From contig VWND01000007.1 of NCBI GenBank assembly GCA_009599575.1, forward strand, positions 1,249,501 through 1,313,500: DNA of 64,000 bases, given 5' to 3'. The position numbers and the translations under genes were made by a program. Position 1 is the stretch's first letter. The number at the start of each line of letters is the position of its first letter. Below, one piece after another: positions 1-12,111 of this stretch. This stretch comes from Blumeriella jaapii (Eukaryota; Ascomycota; Leotiomycetes; Helotiales; Drepanopezizaceae). The notes beneath the pieces were generated by a model. It had not been told where the DNA came from, searched no databases, and saw only the letters and a list, made by a program, of their open reading frames with translations.

Positions 1-2163
1 ATAATAAAAAATCGAAATAGCCTGCTTAAAAAAGCGATTTATTATTACGAACACGTTATCGTAACCGTGTTTGTTTTTATTAAAATTGCAAAAGTTTATT
101 GTAATATGCTTTTAAAAATGGTTAAAAACAGAAAAAAGCTGAAAAAAGCCGGAGCGCTTATTTTTTAAAACAAAACTCTTTCGATAAGCGTAGCAGTTGC
201 GACAGTATTATTTTACGAAGCTGTTATACCTCGTTAATAATATTAGTCCGAAAGCAATTGCGTAGTTTTGCAAACGTTAAAATAAGCGGTAAAAATCTGG
301 TCGTATATTTTTCGTACAAAAGCCAAACGAAAATAATCGACGTTTAATATTATCAAACGACCGTAATATAACAGCAGGTCGCGTTTAAATATATACGAAA
401 TATTATTATCGTCGTTTTTTTTCGTAGCGTTTCGTATAGTTTTTTTTCGGAAGGCCATCAGGCTGCTAGCTATGCGATTAGCGTAAAAAATTTGATTAAC
501 GATACGAAATACGAAAAAAAAATCAGCTATTTCAACGATAAAAACAGCTGTTTCGAAAGCCGTAGAAAATCGAAGTTTTTTAGTTAAAAAGCGGTAATCG
601 ATTTGATTTGTTCGAAAAAAAATTTGCAAACGCTAAATGCGTTTAAAAGAGTTTTAACGGTCGAATTCGCTCGTACGACGTATTAATACGTCAGCTAAAA
701 AATTGTGTTTATTTGGTTTGTACGTAATAAAAAAGTTATAATCGGCGAAAAGCTCGGCCCAGCGTATTTGTCGAACGTTAAAAGTTTGGAAATTATAAAA
801 TATTCTAAAGTTTTATAATTAGTAATTATTTTAATTTAATAAACTAAACCAGCTAATTTAGCACGAAAGTTATTTAAAAATCTTACGATTACGAGCATTT
901 CTTTATCGTATACGACGTAATTTAGCTTTGCGAAAACTATAGTTTTGCTAAAATAAGCGATTGGAAACCAGTTGTTATTATAAAATTGCGAAAGTACAAA
1001 AGCTATTACGCCGTCGAAAGCGTCAGTTTTTAATATGCAAAAAAAGTCTTGCCTATAATATTATAAAACTAATATAATAATAAAAGCTAGTATAAAAAGG
1101 TCGAAACTCTTTTGATATTTAGAAATGAAATTATAAAAAACGTTAGCTTTGGTCAAATAAACCAAAAGCTTTGCAATTATATCGTAGTTTCGAATAAAAC
1201 GTCGGTAAAAGTTACAAAAACCAAAAAAGCTTTGTATATTTTTTATAATAATAAAAAGCTTTTAATAAGCGATTACGGAAACTTTTTCTGGATTTATTTT
1301 TAAGCTTTTAGTCGAAATAATAAAACTTAAATAACGGGTTCGAATAACGTTAAATTCAGATTTCCGAATATCGGCCTGTAATTCAGCGTCAGCGAGCTTT
1401 TGAAATACTTTGCGAACGTATATAGCGTGTTTTAAAAAATCGGACGAATAAATAAAAATATTATTTAGATATATAATGCAAAAATCGTTTAAATAATCGA
1501 AAAAAACGTCGTTTATATAACGTTAATAAATTGCGGGTTTATTAATAAGGCCAAAAGGTAGCATTTTGCATTTATAAACGCCGTAACGCGTACGAAACGT
1601 CGTTAATTTTTTATTAGCGAAGTTTATTCGAATTTTGTAAAAAGCTTAACGAATATCGAGCTTCGTAAAAATTCGTACTTTCGAAAAACGAGCAAAAGTC
1701 TTATCGATAAAAAGAAAAAAATAGCGATCCTTACGAATAATATTATTAAAAGCTCGATAATCGATACAAAAACGTAATAAACCGTCGGGTTTTTTGGCGA
1801 AAAACATTAAAGCAGCGAAAAAAGCGGTGAAAGATTCGATAAAATTTTTGTTAAAATTATTTTGCAAATAAATTTTAATAATTTCGAACTTTGAAATCGA
1901 TATTTTATACAAAAAAATATATTTCAGCTTTTTTTTATTTATAATAAGCTCGATCTTATAGTCGTAAGGCCGATAAAAAGCTAGCTCGTTATTGGCGGCC
2001 TTAAAAAACACGTGTTCGAAGTTTTTGTACTCCGAAAAAAAAGATTCGAAGGAAAATTTATTCGAAGTTAGTTCTGCTAAGCTAATTGAAAAGGTCGAAA
2101 TCGATATTTCGTTCGTTTTAAAACGTTCGAAAAAACTATAAAATTGGGTTTTAAAAAAAATGT
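1..2163 (-). pseudogene. Element Z: Ty3/gypsy pol (RT) remnant, left piece
   Basis: On the minus strand, 2163 down to about 1646 reads as the linker and start of a Ty3/gypsy reverse transcriptase. A region with an E-Y-x-N-F-E-H-V-F motif and an R-P-Y-D-Y-K-I-E-L motif comes first, then K-K-P-D-G and R-F-C-I-D-Y-R-A, then F-T-K-L-D (first catalytic Asp). Below 1646 the frame continues with many stops through a decayed Y-x-D-D region (about 1470-1430) and on towards RNase H, leaving the window on the left. Stops sit at former Gln/Trp codons, as RIP produces. The frame continues exactly into 22929-23148 when the Y insertion is removed, so this is the downstream half of a pol gene. No intact enzyme can be made. 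Confidence 0.8.
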
Positions 2164-2460
2164 TGTAAAAGTAGGTAGGAAAACCAGACTGATACGGCCA
2201 CATATCGGTGGGTAAGATAGTCTACTTAGGGGCGCCTGTGGGTGGGATTACAACCGATTCAACACCGAGTCAAATCCGAGTTAACACTTGGCGTAAAATT
2301 AACTCCGAGTATAATCAGAATTAACACGCGATTAAATGAAAATTAATCTTAGAGTTATTAAAGATTAATAAATACAATAGGTTGTGTAATAATTCAAAGC
2401 TTCGAAAAAAATACAAATCTTATACGAATTAGTTATTACCCTTTATCAACGCTTTTATTA

Positions 2461-3236
2461 ACACCACCACCAACACCACCATTACCAACACCACCACCAC
2501 CTCGTCGCCACCACCTCGCTGTCGCCACCATCAACACCACAACCAACACTATTACCACCATCACCACCAAACACCACCACCTCGTCGCCGACACCTCGCC
2601 GCCACCACCTTATTGTCGCCACCACTAACACCATCACTAACACCACCACCACTATCATTACCAACACCACCATCTCGTCGCCACCATCACTACTACTATT
2701 ACTATCATTACCACTACTACCACCATCACCACCACTATCACCACTACCACCACCATCTCGCTGCCACCACCTCGCTGCCACCACCTCGCTGCTACCACCT
2801 CGCTGCTACCACCTCGCTGCCACCACCTCGCTGCCATCACCTCGCTGCCACTATTTCGCTGCCACCACCTCGCTGCCACCACCACTACCACCACCACCAC
2901 CACCACTACCACTACTACTACCACCACTACCATCACTACCACCACCATTACCACCACTACCACTATTACTATCACTACCACCCACCACCACCACTACCCA
3001 CTACCACCACCATTACCACCATTACTACCACTACTACCATTACCACCACTACCACCACTACCACCATTACCACCACTACCACCATTACCACCATTATCAC
3101 CACTACCACCACTATCACCACTACCACTATTACCACCACTACCACCATTACCACTACTACCACTATTACCACTACCATCACCATTATCACTATTACCACT
3201 ACTATTATTATTATTATTTCGCTAATACTATTTTGC
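2461..3236. repeat. CCA/CTA trinucleotide and CTCGCTGCCACCAC minisatellite, left arm
   Basis: Nearly 780 bases are made of CAC, CCA, TAC and ATTAC-type triplets, with a 14-15 base unit CTCGCTGCCACCAC repeated about ten times around 2500-2880. Long open frames here are artefacts of triplet repetition (His/Thr/Tyr or Val/Gly runs) and are not called as genes. The same unit appears reverse-complemented at 3300-3815, making this the left arm of a giant imperfect inverted repeat. Confidence 0.9.
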
Positions 3237-3237
3237 T

Positions 3238-3298
3238 AGAAAAATAACGAAAAGCCGAACAGCCGAACAGCCGAATAGCCGAACAGCCGAATAAGCTG
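3238..3298. repeat. GCCGAACA tandem repeat at the centre of the mirror
   Basis: About five copies of a 10-base unit (AGCCGAACAG, one variant AGCCGAATAG) sit exactly between the two mirrored minisatellite arms. They would form the loop of a folded structure. The single variant differs by a C-to-T change. Confidence 0.8.
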
Positions 3299-3299
3299 G

Positions 3300-3815
3300 G
3301 TAGTTACAATGGTAGCAGCGAGGTGATAGCAGCGAGGTGGTGGCAGCGAAATGGTGGCAGCGAGATGATAGTGGTAATGATGATAATGGTAGTGATAGTG
3401 GTAGTGGTGGTAGTGATAGTAATGGTGGTAGTAGTGATAATAGTGGTAGTGATGGTAGTGGTGGTAGTAATAGTGGTAGTGGTGGTGGTGGTGGTGGTGG
3501 GTGGTGGTGGTGGCAGCGAGGTGGTGGCAGCGAAGTGGTGGCAGCGAGGGTGATGGCAGCGAGGTGGTGGCAGCGAGGTGGTGGCAGCGAGGTGGTGGCA
3601 GCGAGGTAATGGTGGTAGTGGTGATAGTGGTGGTAGTGGTGGTGGTGGTGGTGGCAGCGAGGTGGTGGCAGCGCGGTGGTGGCAGCGAGGTGGTGGCAGC
3701 GAGGTGGTGGCAGCGAGGTGGTGGCAGCGGGTGGTGGCAGCGAGGTGATGGCAGCGAGGTGGTGGCAGCGAGGTGGGGTGGCAGCGAGGTGATGGCAGCG
3801 AGGTAGTGTTAGCGG
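3300..3815. repeat. GTGGTGGCAGCGAG minisatellite, right arm
   Basis: This array is the reverse complement of the left arm at 2461-3236. Units GTGGTGGCAGCGAG occur more than fifteen times, mostly in 3520-3810, with GGTAGT/GATAGT triplets between. Homogeneity is highest at 3540-3800, which suggests recent unequal exchange or slippage. Open frames across it are repeat artefacts. Confidence 0.9.
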
Positions 3816-3929
3816 AAATATTATTCAGTGTAGTATTAAATAAACGTGGTTTAATATAAGATTTTTGATTTAAATTCGAAAAGTTTGGTATATATTAAAT
3901 ATCGATTTAATTTAGTTGTATAGATTTGT

Positions 3930-4320
3930 TTCGGTATTAACACCGAGTATAATCGGTGTTAACACCGAGTATAATCGGTATTAACACCGATTATATTCGA
4001 TACTACCGATTATACTCGGTGTTAAATCGTCACATCGATGTAAGAGTAAAACCGCGCCACTTCGGTGTTAACACCGATTAGCAACCGATTATACTCGGTT
4101 TTAAAACCGATTATACACCGATTATAATCGGTTATAAAACCGATTATAATCGATTATAATCGAATTAAAACCGGTTATAATCGGTGTATAATCGATTATA
4201 ATCGGTGTATAATCGGTTTTGAAACCGATTACAATCGGTGTATACCCGGTTTTAAAACCGATTATAATCGGTGTATACCCGGTTTTGCAACCGGGTATAA
4301 TCGGTTGTGATCCGACCCTA
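3930..4320. repeat. Palindromic ACCGATTATAATCGGT array
   Basis: A run of short palindromes built on ACCGATTATAATCGGT, TCGGTGTTAACACCGA and CCGGTTTTAAAACCGG. Every unit is nearly self-complementary, so either strand can form cruciforms. Units vary mainly by C/T and G/A changes. Confidence 0.85.
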
Positions 4321-4542
4321 GATAAGCCGTACGGTAGGGAATCCCTAGAAGAGACTGAAAAAAGGAAAAAAAAAATAAGTAAAAGTATGAATTGGACTGC
4401 GTGCTTATAATATTATCTAAAGGGGTGCTTTGCTTTTATACTTGTTAAAAGTAGTCAGTAGTAAAAAGTCTCGGAAGAATTTATGCTTCGACCATAATTA
4501 AAACTATTAATTCCTATTAATACAAAATATTACCGTTTTATA

Positions 4543-7500
4543 TTTTGTCTCAAATAATATACGTAGTCGTTTTTGATTACGATTAAAGAAAAACATAATT
4601 TTAATAAGTATAATCTAATTTATCTTATATAATTTAAAAACCAATTAATCAAAAATCGAACTTTTTAGCTTTATATTCCTTCGGTCTTTTAGCCCGTTTT
4701 TGGCTTTTTTGCAGTTGGCTTCTGCGAAAAAGTAGCGTTTCGTTTGTCGTTCGAATTATTTTGTTTATTCTGCTTTTTTGAAAAGTGATTCGATAAAATG
4801 TCAGTCGAGGTATCGTTTAGGCTTACGAACGTTCTGATAGCCTTTTCGTCGATAATATTATTAAATATCGCCGCGACGAATGCTTTTTACGATTTTTTTC
4901 CGTAAATAATAGATTTCAGCTTTTAAACGTAATTCTACGCTTTGCAAAAAGCGCTGAAAAGTCTTATATTAAAATCGTAAAAATAATCGATTAATTCGTC
5001 GTGATTAAAACCGATTAACGCTTTTGCTTTGCGTAAAACTAATAGATCGGATTACGATTGTTTATCGACGAATATTTTTAAAAAGGCTTCGAAGCCTGTA
5101 AAAAAAACTATTCCACGGAATAATTCGGAAATAATCGTTTGCAATCGAGATTATCGAAAGTGTTATAATTATTTTCGCCGTAATATAAATAATATCAAAT
5201 TGCTTATCGGATTATCGTTTTCGAAATAATTTTTGTATTTTTGCGCCGTATAATTATTCGAATAAATTAATATTGCGCCGTCGGTTTTTTAGATTCTGAA
5301 TCTGACGAAAACCTTTTGCTTAATCGAAAAGCTAATAAAAATCATTTCATTTTTTATTTCGTAGCTTTCGGTTTTGTAATCCGATAAAATAGCCGAGGCC
5401 ATTGTTTTAAACGCGCTGAAATACAAAAAAGCTAAATCTTTTTGAATAGTTTTAATTAGCTTGGCGTCGTAGTATAATTGCAAATAAGCTTCGATTATTT
5501 CCGAATTATATGCGAATATAAGCAAAACGTAATAATCGAAAATGGCGTCGGTAGAATTTTCGATTTTTTTTTTTTTTTAAAAATCGGCGATATCGAATTT
5601 TGTAATTGTAATACGATCGGAGCCAGCGAAATCTAAAGCGATCGAAACGTTAAAATATGCTACGAAGCGGCAGTTTTTAAAGTTTCGAATAATTAAAACA
5701 GCGAAGTAAAAGCCGGGATGCATTTTAAAAGCTTATTAAATAAAACTGTAAAGCATATTAGCGAAAAAAGCTGTAGGCGCTTTTTGGGTTTTAATTAATC
5801 GAAAATAATGCTTATATATAGCTATTTTTTTTTTTATAAAATACAGCAGTGGCTTGTTTTTTCCGTTGTAAAACTTTACGTAATTAACGAATTCGCAGTT
5901 TAATTCGGATAAATTCTGAAAAACACTTTCGGTTGAAAAGCCAGAAAAGTCGGCTTTTAAAAATATTCGTTGCTTCTATTTTTTTACGTTTTAATCGAGC
6001 TTTATAATCGCGCTGAATATTTTAAAATTTATTTTAAAATTTGCGTAGCCTAAATAAGCTTTAGCACGTGCTTAAATAATTTTCGCAATTTTTCGTCGAA
6101 ATATAAATTAATTATTAAAATCAATTTCGAATACGTTGTAATCCGAATTTTTAATAGCAGCGAATCGATCAGCGAGGCCGATAACGTTAATTTTTTTTGT
6201 AATTAAATCGCAGTACGCCGCGTAACAGCGTACGTAAAAATAGCAGAATTTGCCGTTTTTTCTAGCGTTAACGTTATTCGTAAAAACGAAATTAAAAAAT
6301 CGGAGTTTCTCAGCGAAAAAAAGCTCGAGCAAAAACGGGTTATCGTTTTTAAAAGTCTTTTTTATTTGCTTTAACGTATTATATTTGCAATCTTTCGAAA
6401 AAGACTTGGTTTAATTTTCGTTCGAAACAAAAAGAAAAAAATTAACGGATTTATTTAATTTTTATATAAAAATATCGAAATAAAACTTTTAAATCGTTTT
6501 ATCGTCGAAAGCGAAAGTTTTAAGCAAAATTATCTGATCTTATGCTTTTTGTATGATTTTTTCCGCGATAATTTCGATATTTTTTTCCAAGCTTTTTCGG
6601 TCGAATCGTATAATAATCGAAATTTTAAATGCTTTTATTAAAATCTGAAATATTAGCGGTACGACGTTTTTAAACGCAATAAGCGTTTTTAGTATTTGCG
6701 TATTTAATTTCGAAAAGTCAGATTCAGAATCGTTTGGATTTTTTTTTTCGAAATGCCGGTGTTTTTCGAATTTGATTTCGTAAAATCGTCGCTTTTTTTA
6801 TTAATTAATTTAAAAATTATAATTCGGCGTCGATTTCCGGCTGTTTTTATTCGCGATGTCTTTTTTGCTAGCGACGTAAATGGTTTTCTTTTTCGAATAA
6901 AAAAGGTTTCGGAAATGTCGGCGCGCTTTTTTACGTTTTTTGTTTTTATTTTTTCCGGAATTGTTTTTACAAATACAATAAGTTTTTTGTATTCGAATAA
7001 GCGGTTGTTTGTTATTACGCTTTTGATTTTGTTTTCGGATTCGTTTTCGATAATTAAAAATGAAAATCGCCGAATTGTTTTAGCTGTTTTAAAAGTATTA
7101 ATCGCTACCGCGTGTATTTTTTCGAACTAAACGAAAATAATATTGGTTTTTTCGTTTTTTTCGTCGTTGTAAATTTAAAATATCGGAATAGCGTCGTTTT
7201 TTTCGTTCGGTATAAAAATGTCGTATTTAGCGACGTTTAATTTTTTGTTTTAAAAAAAAATCAGATTTAAGATTTCGTAGCCGACTAGAACTTTTTTTAA
7301 CGATTATATAGCGTCGTCGACCAATTTGCAAACAGCTGTAAAAAAGCTTGTAAATCTGCGGGCTTTTAGATTATTAGCTTTTAAAGCTTATGTTTTAAAA
7401 ATATAAGCGTTTAATATTCAAACTTTTTTTTTAATAAAAGTAATAGTTTCGAAAAAGCGAACGAAATGCCGAAGTAAAATAATACCGGTGATTTTATTAA

Positions 7501-8400
7501 AAATATATTTTTAAATATTTTTTTTTCGTTGATTTGATAAAAAACGCAATATTCGGTCCGTTATTTTTTTTTTGTTATTTCGAGCTTTTTTTGCTTCGGC
7601 GAAAGCTTTTAAAGCGTTATCGTAATTAAGCAGAAATTTGTCGTAATTAAAGCTTTTGCGAACGAATTCAATTTTGACGAAGCTTTCGTAATCGAATAAA
7701 AATTCGTTGACGTTTTTAGTTATTATATCGAATTGTTTTATAAACGTTTTTACGAAAGCTGCTTATTAATTTGGAATAGCGGCATTATACGCTTGTTTAA
7801 ACTCGGAAAAGTTACGTATAATAGTTTCGTTCCAAAGTAAATTAAAAATAAATTTGCTAGGTTTAGCAACGCCTTGCTTAGGAAACGATATAATATCGAT
7901 AAGTTTGTTAATTAAAAAAATGTATTATATTTGTTAAAAAGTAATTAGGAAAAAGTACGAAAATTGTAAAATATTTGTATTTAAAAGCTACGGGAATCCG
8001 CATGCTATTTTTTTAATAAGCTATAACTATTTAAATAAATATTTGTAAAACAGCGAAAAAAGTAAATAATGCAGAAAATAGCAAATAATGAAATGCATAA
8101 AAAATAGTTTTCGTAAAATATGCGAATAATATAAATATATTAAATGTGCGGCTCAAATATATACAAAGCTTTTGTTTTGATAAACAAAAATACAGTTAAA
8201 TAAAGAAAAATACAATAGATATTTTAAATATATAAAAAAAAGTTTTAAAAATAAACAGTGTAAATGAAACAGAAATGATTAAGTTGTATATAAGCAAAGC
8301 AGAACAAAAACAGTAGAATAGTATATAATAAAAAAAAAAATAATAAGTAATAAAAATAATAAAACAGTTAGTAAACAATTTTGTAAGCATTTTTCTTTTT
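4543..8400 (-). pseudogene. RIP-degraded coding remnants of element Y, function unrecognised
   Basis: Minus-strand reading gives long but interrupted protein-like stretches (for example about 7900-7600, 6332-6108, 5525-5289 and 5040-4680) with normal-looking composition. The last has a D-E-L-I-D-Y-F-Y-D-F stretch followed by a Lys/Asn/Gln-rich tail. I cannot assign them to a known domain. The stretch lies between the acidic end of Y pol (about 8430) and the 3' LTR of Y, so it is either an extra 3' open frame of Y or a further nested element. Bases 7950-8400 are low-complexity A/T without detectable coding character. Confidence 0.4.
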
Positions 8401-8429
8401 TTCGGTTATAGATAGAATTACGATTTAAA

Positions 8430-10100
8430 CTGTGCTTTTAGTAGTAGGATTATCGTCCGGTTGTTTCCAGACCTTTTCAAAGGGGTAGGCTTTTTTTTTT
8501 TCAGAAGTATAATCGTTCTGATCGGAATCGTCGTCGGATTCGCTGGAATTTGAGTCGCTGTTTGAATCAGAATTTAGAGGATAGATTTGCTGGTTTTTTT
8601 TGTAAAATCGCTTTAACCGGTTAGCGGCGAACGTTTTTTTTAGTTTTGTTTTATCGAGTTTCGTAAGCTTATAATAGCTTTTATTTAATTCGGTTTCGCA
8701 TATTTCGTAAGATCCGAGCCATTTATAATCGAGCTTAATATCGGCCGATTTATTAATAGCGCGCTGAACGTTATAAACTAAAATTAGATTTTCTTTTTTA
8801 ATTAGCGTTTTTTTTAGTATTTTGGTTTTATCTCAGACTTTTTTAACTGTTTTTTTATATTTTTTTTTTTTTAAAATTATCTTTTTTATATTTATATCGC
8901 GATAATTTAGCTGTTTAAATTTTATTGCTAATAGGTCAGCTTTCGTTTTTATTTTAATTACGTTATAAAGCTTTTATACAGGCCATTTTATTTCCAGAAG
9001 CAATCGAGCGTTTCTGTCGTATTAAATAAAAAATAAAATTATTTTAATAAAAGCATATATATATATGCGCATAGCAAAAAGCATTTCCGAGAATTTCCGC
9101 GACCAACGCTTATAGCTTTTTCGAATAGCTTTTAAAAAGCCGTCAAAAATATTTTTGTATTTTCGTTTAACGAATCCGTTGCTTTTTGAATTATAAACTA
9201 AAATTTAAATACGCTGAATATTATATTTTTTTGTAAAAGTTTCGATAACGCTTTTGTTTTCGGATTTATTATCGACGTTTAATTTGCTAAATAAACCGTA
9301 TCGATACATAACGTTTTTTTAAAAAAAAGTCGCTATAGCTTCGAAAATAGCGTTTCGGAAAAGTTTTTTTTCAAATTATTTAAATAAATCGTCGATAGCG
9401 AGCATAAAATACGTATGCTCGCGATCGATAATCGGTACGCGTATAATATCGAAATTGATTTTTTTTTAAATTTCAGAAAACTACGTCGGATATAATAAGT
9501 TTTCTTTTCGGCCAGGCTTTCGTTTTTAATAAAAAATGCAGCTTTTAACGAAGGCTTTGCAATTTTCGAAGCATTTTTTTTATTAAAAGTCGTTTTTAAT
9601 TCGGTAATAAATGGCTTTAGCTTTTTTATAAAACATTTTTTCGTAAGCTTTTTTTATAATTTGAAACTTGTCGGTTTTATTATTTATTACTAAGCGTTTT
9701 TGATATATATTGTTTTTTATTTTATACAGTTTTTTATCGGCTAAAATATAATCGAAAACTTAATTTTTAAATAATTTAAATTAATAATTTAATACGCTAA
9801 ATAATTTGGATAAAATAATTAAATAATATACGATTAAATAAAAGTTTTCGGTTTTGTAATTGTCGATCAAAAGTTTATTTTCGTCGTTAATCGGTTTATT
9901 CCGATCGTTTTCGGTTAAATCCATTCGCGGTGCTAGCCGAAATAATAACGCGAATGCTTTTTCGGCCCGAAAATTAGTGTTTTTTATTCGCGGTGCTAAC
10001 CGAAATAATAACGCGAATGGTTTTGGCTTTATAAAACCAAAAGCGCAAATAGCGAAATAGCCGATTTCGTTAGCGATTTATTCGTTGATATTTTATTCGC
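8430..10100 (-). pseudogene. Element Y integrase and acidic C-terminal region (degraded)
   Basis: This lies directly downstream (minus strand) of the reverse transcriptase and RNase H regions of Y, in the place where Ty3/gypsy elements carry integrase. Many stops prevent a clean domain call. The last part (about 8600-8500) reads as a Ser/Asp/Glu-rich acidic tail, which suggests the natural end of pol. A 35-base motif (see the repeat at 9924) occurs twice here. Integrase is assigned mainly from position. Confidence 0.5.
9924..10024. repeat. Duplicated TTCGCGGTGCTA motif in Y pol
   Basis: Two near-identical 35-base segments start at 9926 and 9988, each beginning ATTCGCGGTGCTA and ending CGCGAATG. 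Each has inverted ends (ATTCGCG and CGCGAAT) and can fold into a hairpin. A third, RIP-altered copy lies at about 11932-11967. On the minus strand each encodes a similar short peptide, so they may be duplicated coding sequence rather than regulatory sites. Confidence 0.6.
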
Positions 10101-10879
10101 TTTATTTAGCGAAATCAAACGGATAAAAACGTTTTCGTTTAAAAAGGCCGTTTGCCGCTGTATTAATTGTTTTTTTTAATATATTTAATTTCGAAGTTTA
10201 TAAATCGCATCCAAGCTATTTAATTAATAACGAATGCTTTTGGCAGATTATTGGCTTTTTTATTTAATTAATCGACAAAAATTTTTGCGTCCGTTTTTAA
10301 AATAAAATACACGTCGTATAATTCGCTTTTTATTTTTTTTATTATTTTAAAAACGCTTCGATATTTTCGTTTAATAGCATCGTAGCGTGTTTCCGCGGGA
10401 AATTATAAGTCGTTTTCGAATCGTAAAAAGTATCGTTTTTTATTTTTATCGATTTGTTATAATACAGCTTTTTAACCGAAAATACTAGCGTCGACAATCA
10501 GAATAATTTTTTTTGCGTTTGGGCTGTAATCGATCCGCATAAGCGATAGGGCCGATAAAAAGTCGTTTTTAAAAACTTTTATAGCTTTATTCTGCTTTTT
10601 TTCCCAAACGAAATCGACTTTTTTTTTTATCGTAGCGTAAATAAGTGCAGCTTTTTAAGAAAAGTTTTTAATTTAATTGCGATAGTAAATTATAACGCTA
10701 ATAAAAGTTTTAGCTTCGGTAATATTTTTATACTTTTTTTATTCGCAGATTTTTTTAATTTTTTTTCGTTAAAAATAGCGGCCAGCGCTGTTAGTTATAT
10801 AATTAACGATATTTATTTCGGATATGCAAAATTTTAATCGAAGGCCAATCGTAGCTTTGGCTTTTTCGAAGCAAACCAT

Positions 10880-11720
10880 AATTTTATCGATGTTTTAAAT
10901 ATATTTTATTATATAGCGTCGAATTTTAAAAAAGATTTTTTTATTATTATAATATAATCTGAGGCTTTTTACTCCGACGTCGTCAACGTAAAGCAAAGTA
11001 ATATCGAAAATGCAAGTTATAAAAATCTTATATACGACTTTTACAAATTGGACGACCGAATTAATAACTTTTATAAATATTTTCGTTATACGTAATAAAC
11101 CGATTGGAATTTGAATTGTCGTCATGTTTCAAAATCGTAAATTAAATATTAAATGGTAGCCGGAAAACAAATCGAAAAAAAAAGCGATCGTTAATTTTGC
11201 GAATTCGTTTGAAAATTGATCGACGTTAAATGGCACGTTAGCGTTTCGTATCGTTATTTTATTTATTTCGACGATTGCGATAATAAGTTTGTAAATACTT
11301 TTCTTTTTTTTCGCAACGATAAATTATTTGTTTTTGTATAAGCCGTAGCAGAATTCGAAAATCTTTTATTTGATTCGTTTTTTTAGCATTTCGACTATTT
11401 TATTCTAAAAGGTTTTAAAAACTGAAAAAGTCTTTTTTTGCCAGGCTTCGTAAAGTACGGTTTTAATATCGATATAAAATGTAACGTTAAAACTAAATTG
11501 GTTTATTTTAATAAAATCGAAAGCCATAGCCTTTTCCCGGTTGCGTAAAACTTCGTATAAAACCTTTTTTTTTTTTGGCAGAAATTAGGTTTCGATTATT
11601 AAATTATTAAATCGTTTTTTTGTAAATCGGCTATTAAATAATAAGCTGGAAAATCGGCCGGTGATAAGTTTTTCGAATTCGCTAATAATTAATTAAAATG
11701 GTTTTATTGCTTCGTTTTTT
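10880..11720 (-). pseudogene. Element Y reverse transcriptase (degraded)
   Basis: Minus-strand reading contains, in order, a K-A-M-A-F-D-F stretch and R-T/K-T-V-L-Y-E-A-W (about 11560-11440), an E-M-L-K-K-R segment, then G-L-L-R-I-T near 11100 and the catalytic Y-V-D-D-V-G-V-K box near 11000, followed by an I-R-R-Y-I motif. This order and the Y/F-x-D-D-V-G-V-K variant are typical of a Ty3/gypsy lineage that is common in ascomycetes and distinct from chromoviruses. Stops break it repeatedly, so it is inactive. Confidence 0.75.
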
Positions 11721-12111
11721 TCGAACCAATCGTTTATTTTTCCGGAAATATTTCCACCGGATTCGCTAAGATTTACGGATCGTATTTTATCAGCTTTGCG
11801 CTTGTAAAAAGTGCTGATATTAATACAAAAAAGTAAAATATATGGGTCGGGTTTATTTAATACGAAAACGAAATCTTCGAAACTTTTATTCCCGAATTAA
11901 TAGCCAAAAATATTAATATTAATTAATTTTATTCGCGGTGCTATTTCGAATAATAACGTAAGTGCTTTTAATTAAATGTTTTCTAGGTTTTATTATAACT
12001 TAGCGTTTATTTTAAAACCAAAGCCGGCTATTCGTTTTCCGATAAAACGTCGATTAAAAAGATTTTATCGCCGGCGACGATGATTTGATTTTGAAAAAAT
12101 CGGTTCCAGTT

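Larger units (their letters stand above)
2235..4333. mobile_element. Unclassified repeat-rich insertion inside the Y LTR
   Basis: This block is absent from the sister LTR at 22658-22924. The empty-site sequence there (allowing RIP transitions) reads as GTCTA followed directly by GGGAATCC, whereas here about 2.1 kb lies between GTCTA and GGGAATCC, the last two bases before it being TA. The inserted ends share a loose inverted similarity (CTTA, then GGG, then ACAACCGATT on both strands). A TA duplication and inverted ends would fit a DNA transposon, but no transposase frame is visible. It contains the three arrays listed separately. Confidence 0.5.
2164..4542 (-). repeat. Element Y 3' LTR, interrupted by a 2.1-kb insert
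   Basis: The left part (2164-2234) and right part (about 4334-4542) together match the 267-bp LTR at 22658-22924. The shared left end is TGTAAAAGTAGGTAGG and the right end is CCGTTTTATA here against CCGTTTTACA there, a C-to-T change that spoils the terminal CA. Relative to that intact copy, this LTR carries about 2.1 kb of extra DNA. The LTR is in direct orientation with the copy at 22658 and next to a purine-rich GAGACAAAA (minus strand) that could be the polypurine tract, so it is read as the 3' LTR of the minus-strand element Y. Confidence 0.8.

Noticed and set aside
2482..3806. Long His/Thr/Tyr- or Gly/Ser/Val-rich open frames on both strands
   Set aside because: They exist in several frames at once because the DNA is a triplet and minisatellite array; no start context, splice pattern or domain supports translation.
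2461..4320. CRISPR-like regular repeats
   Set aside because: Units are adjacent or overlapping without unique spacers, and the genome is eukaryotic.
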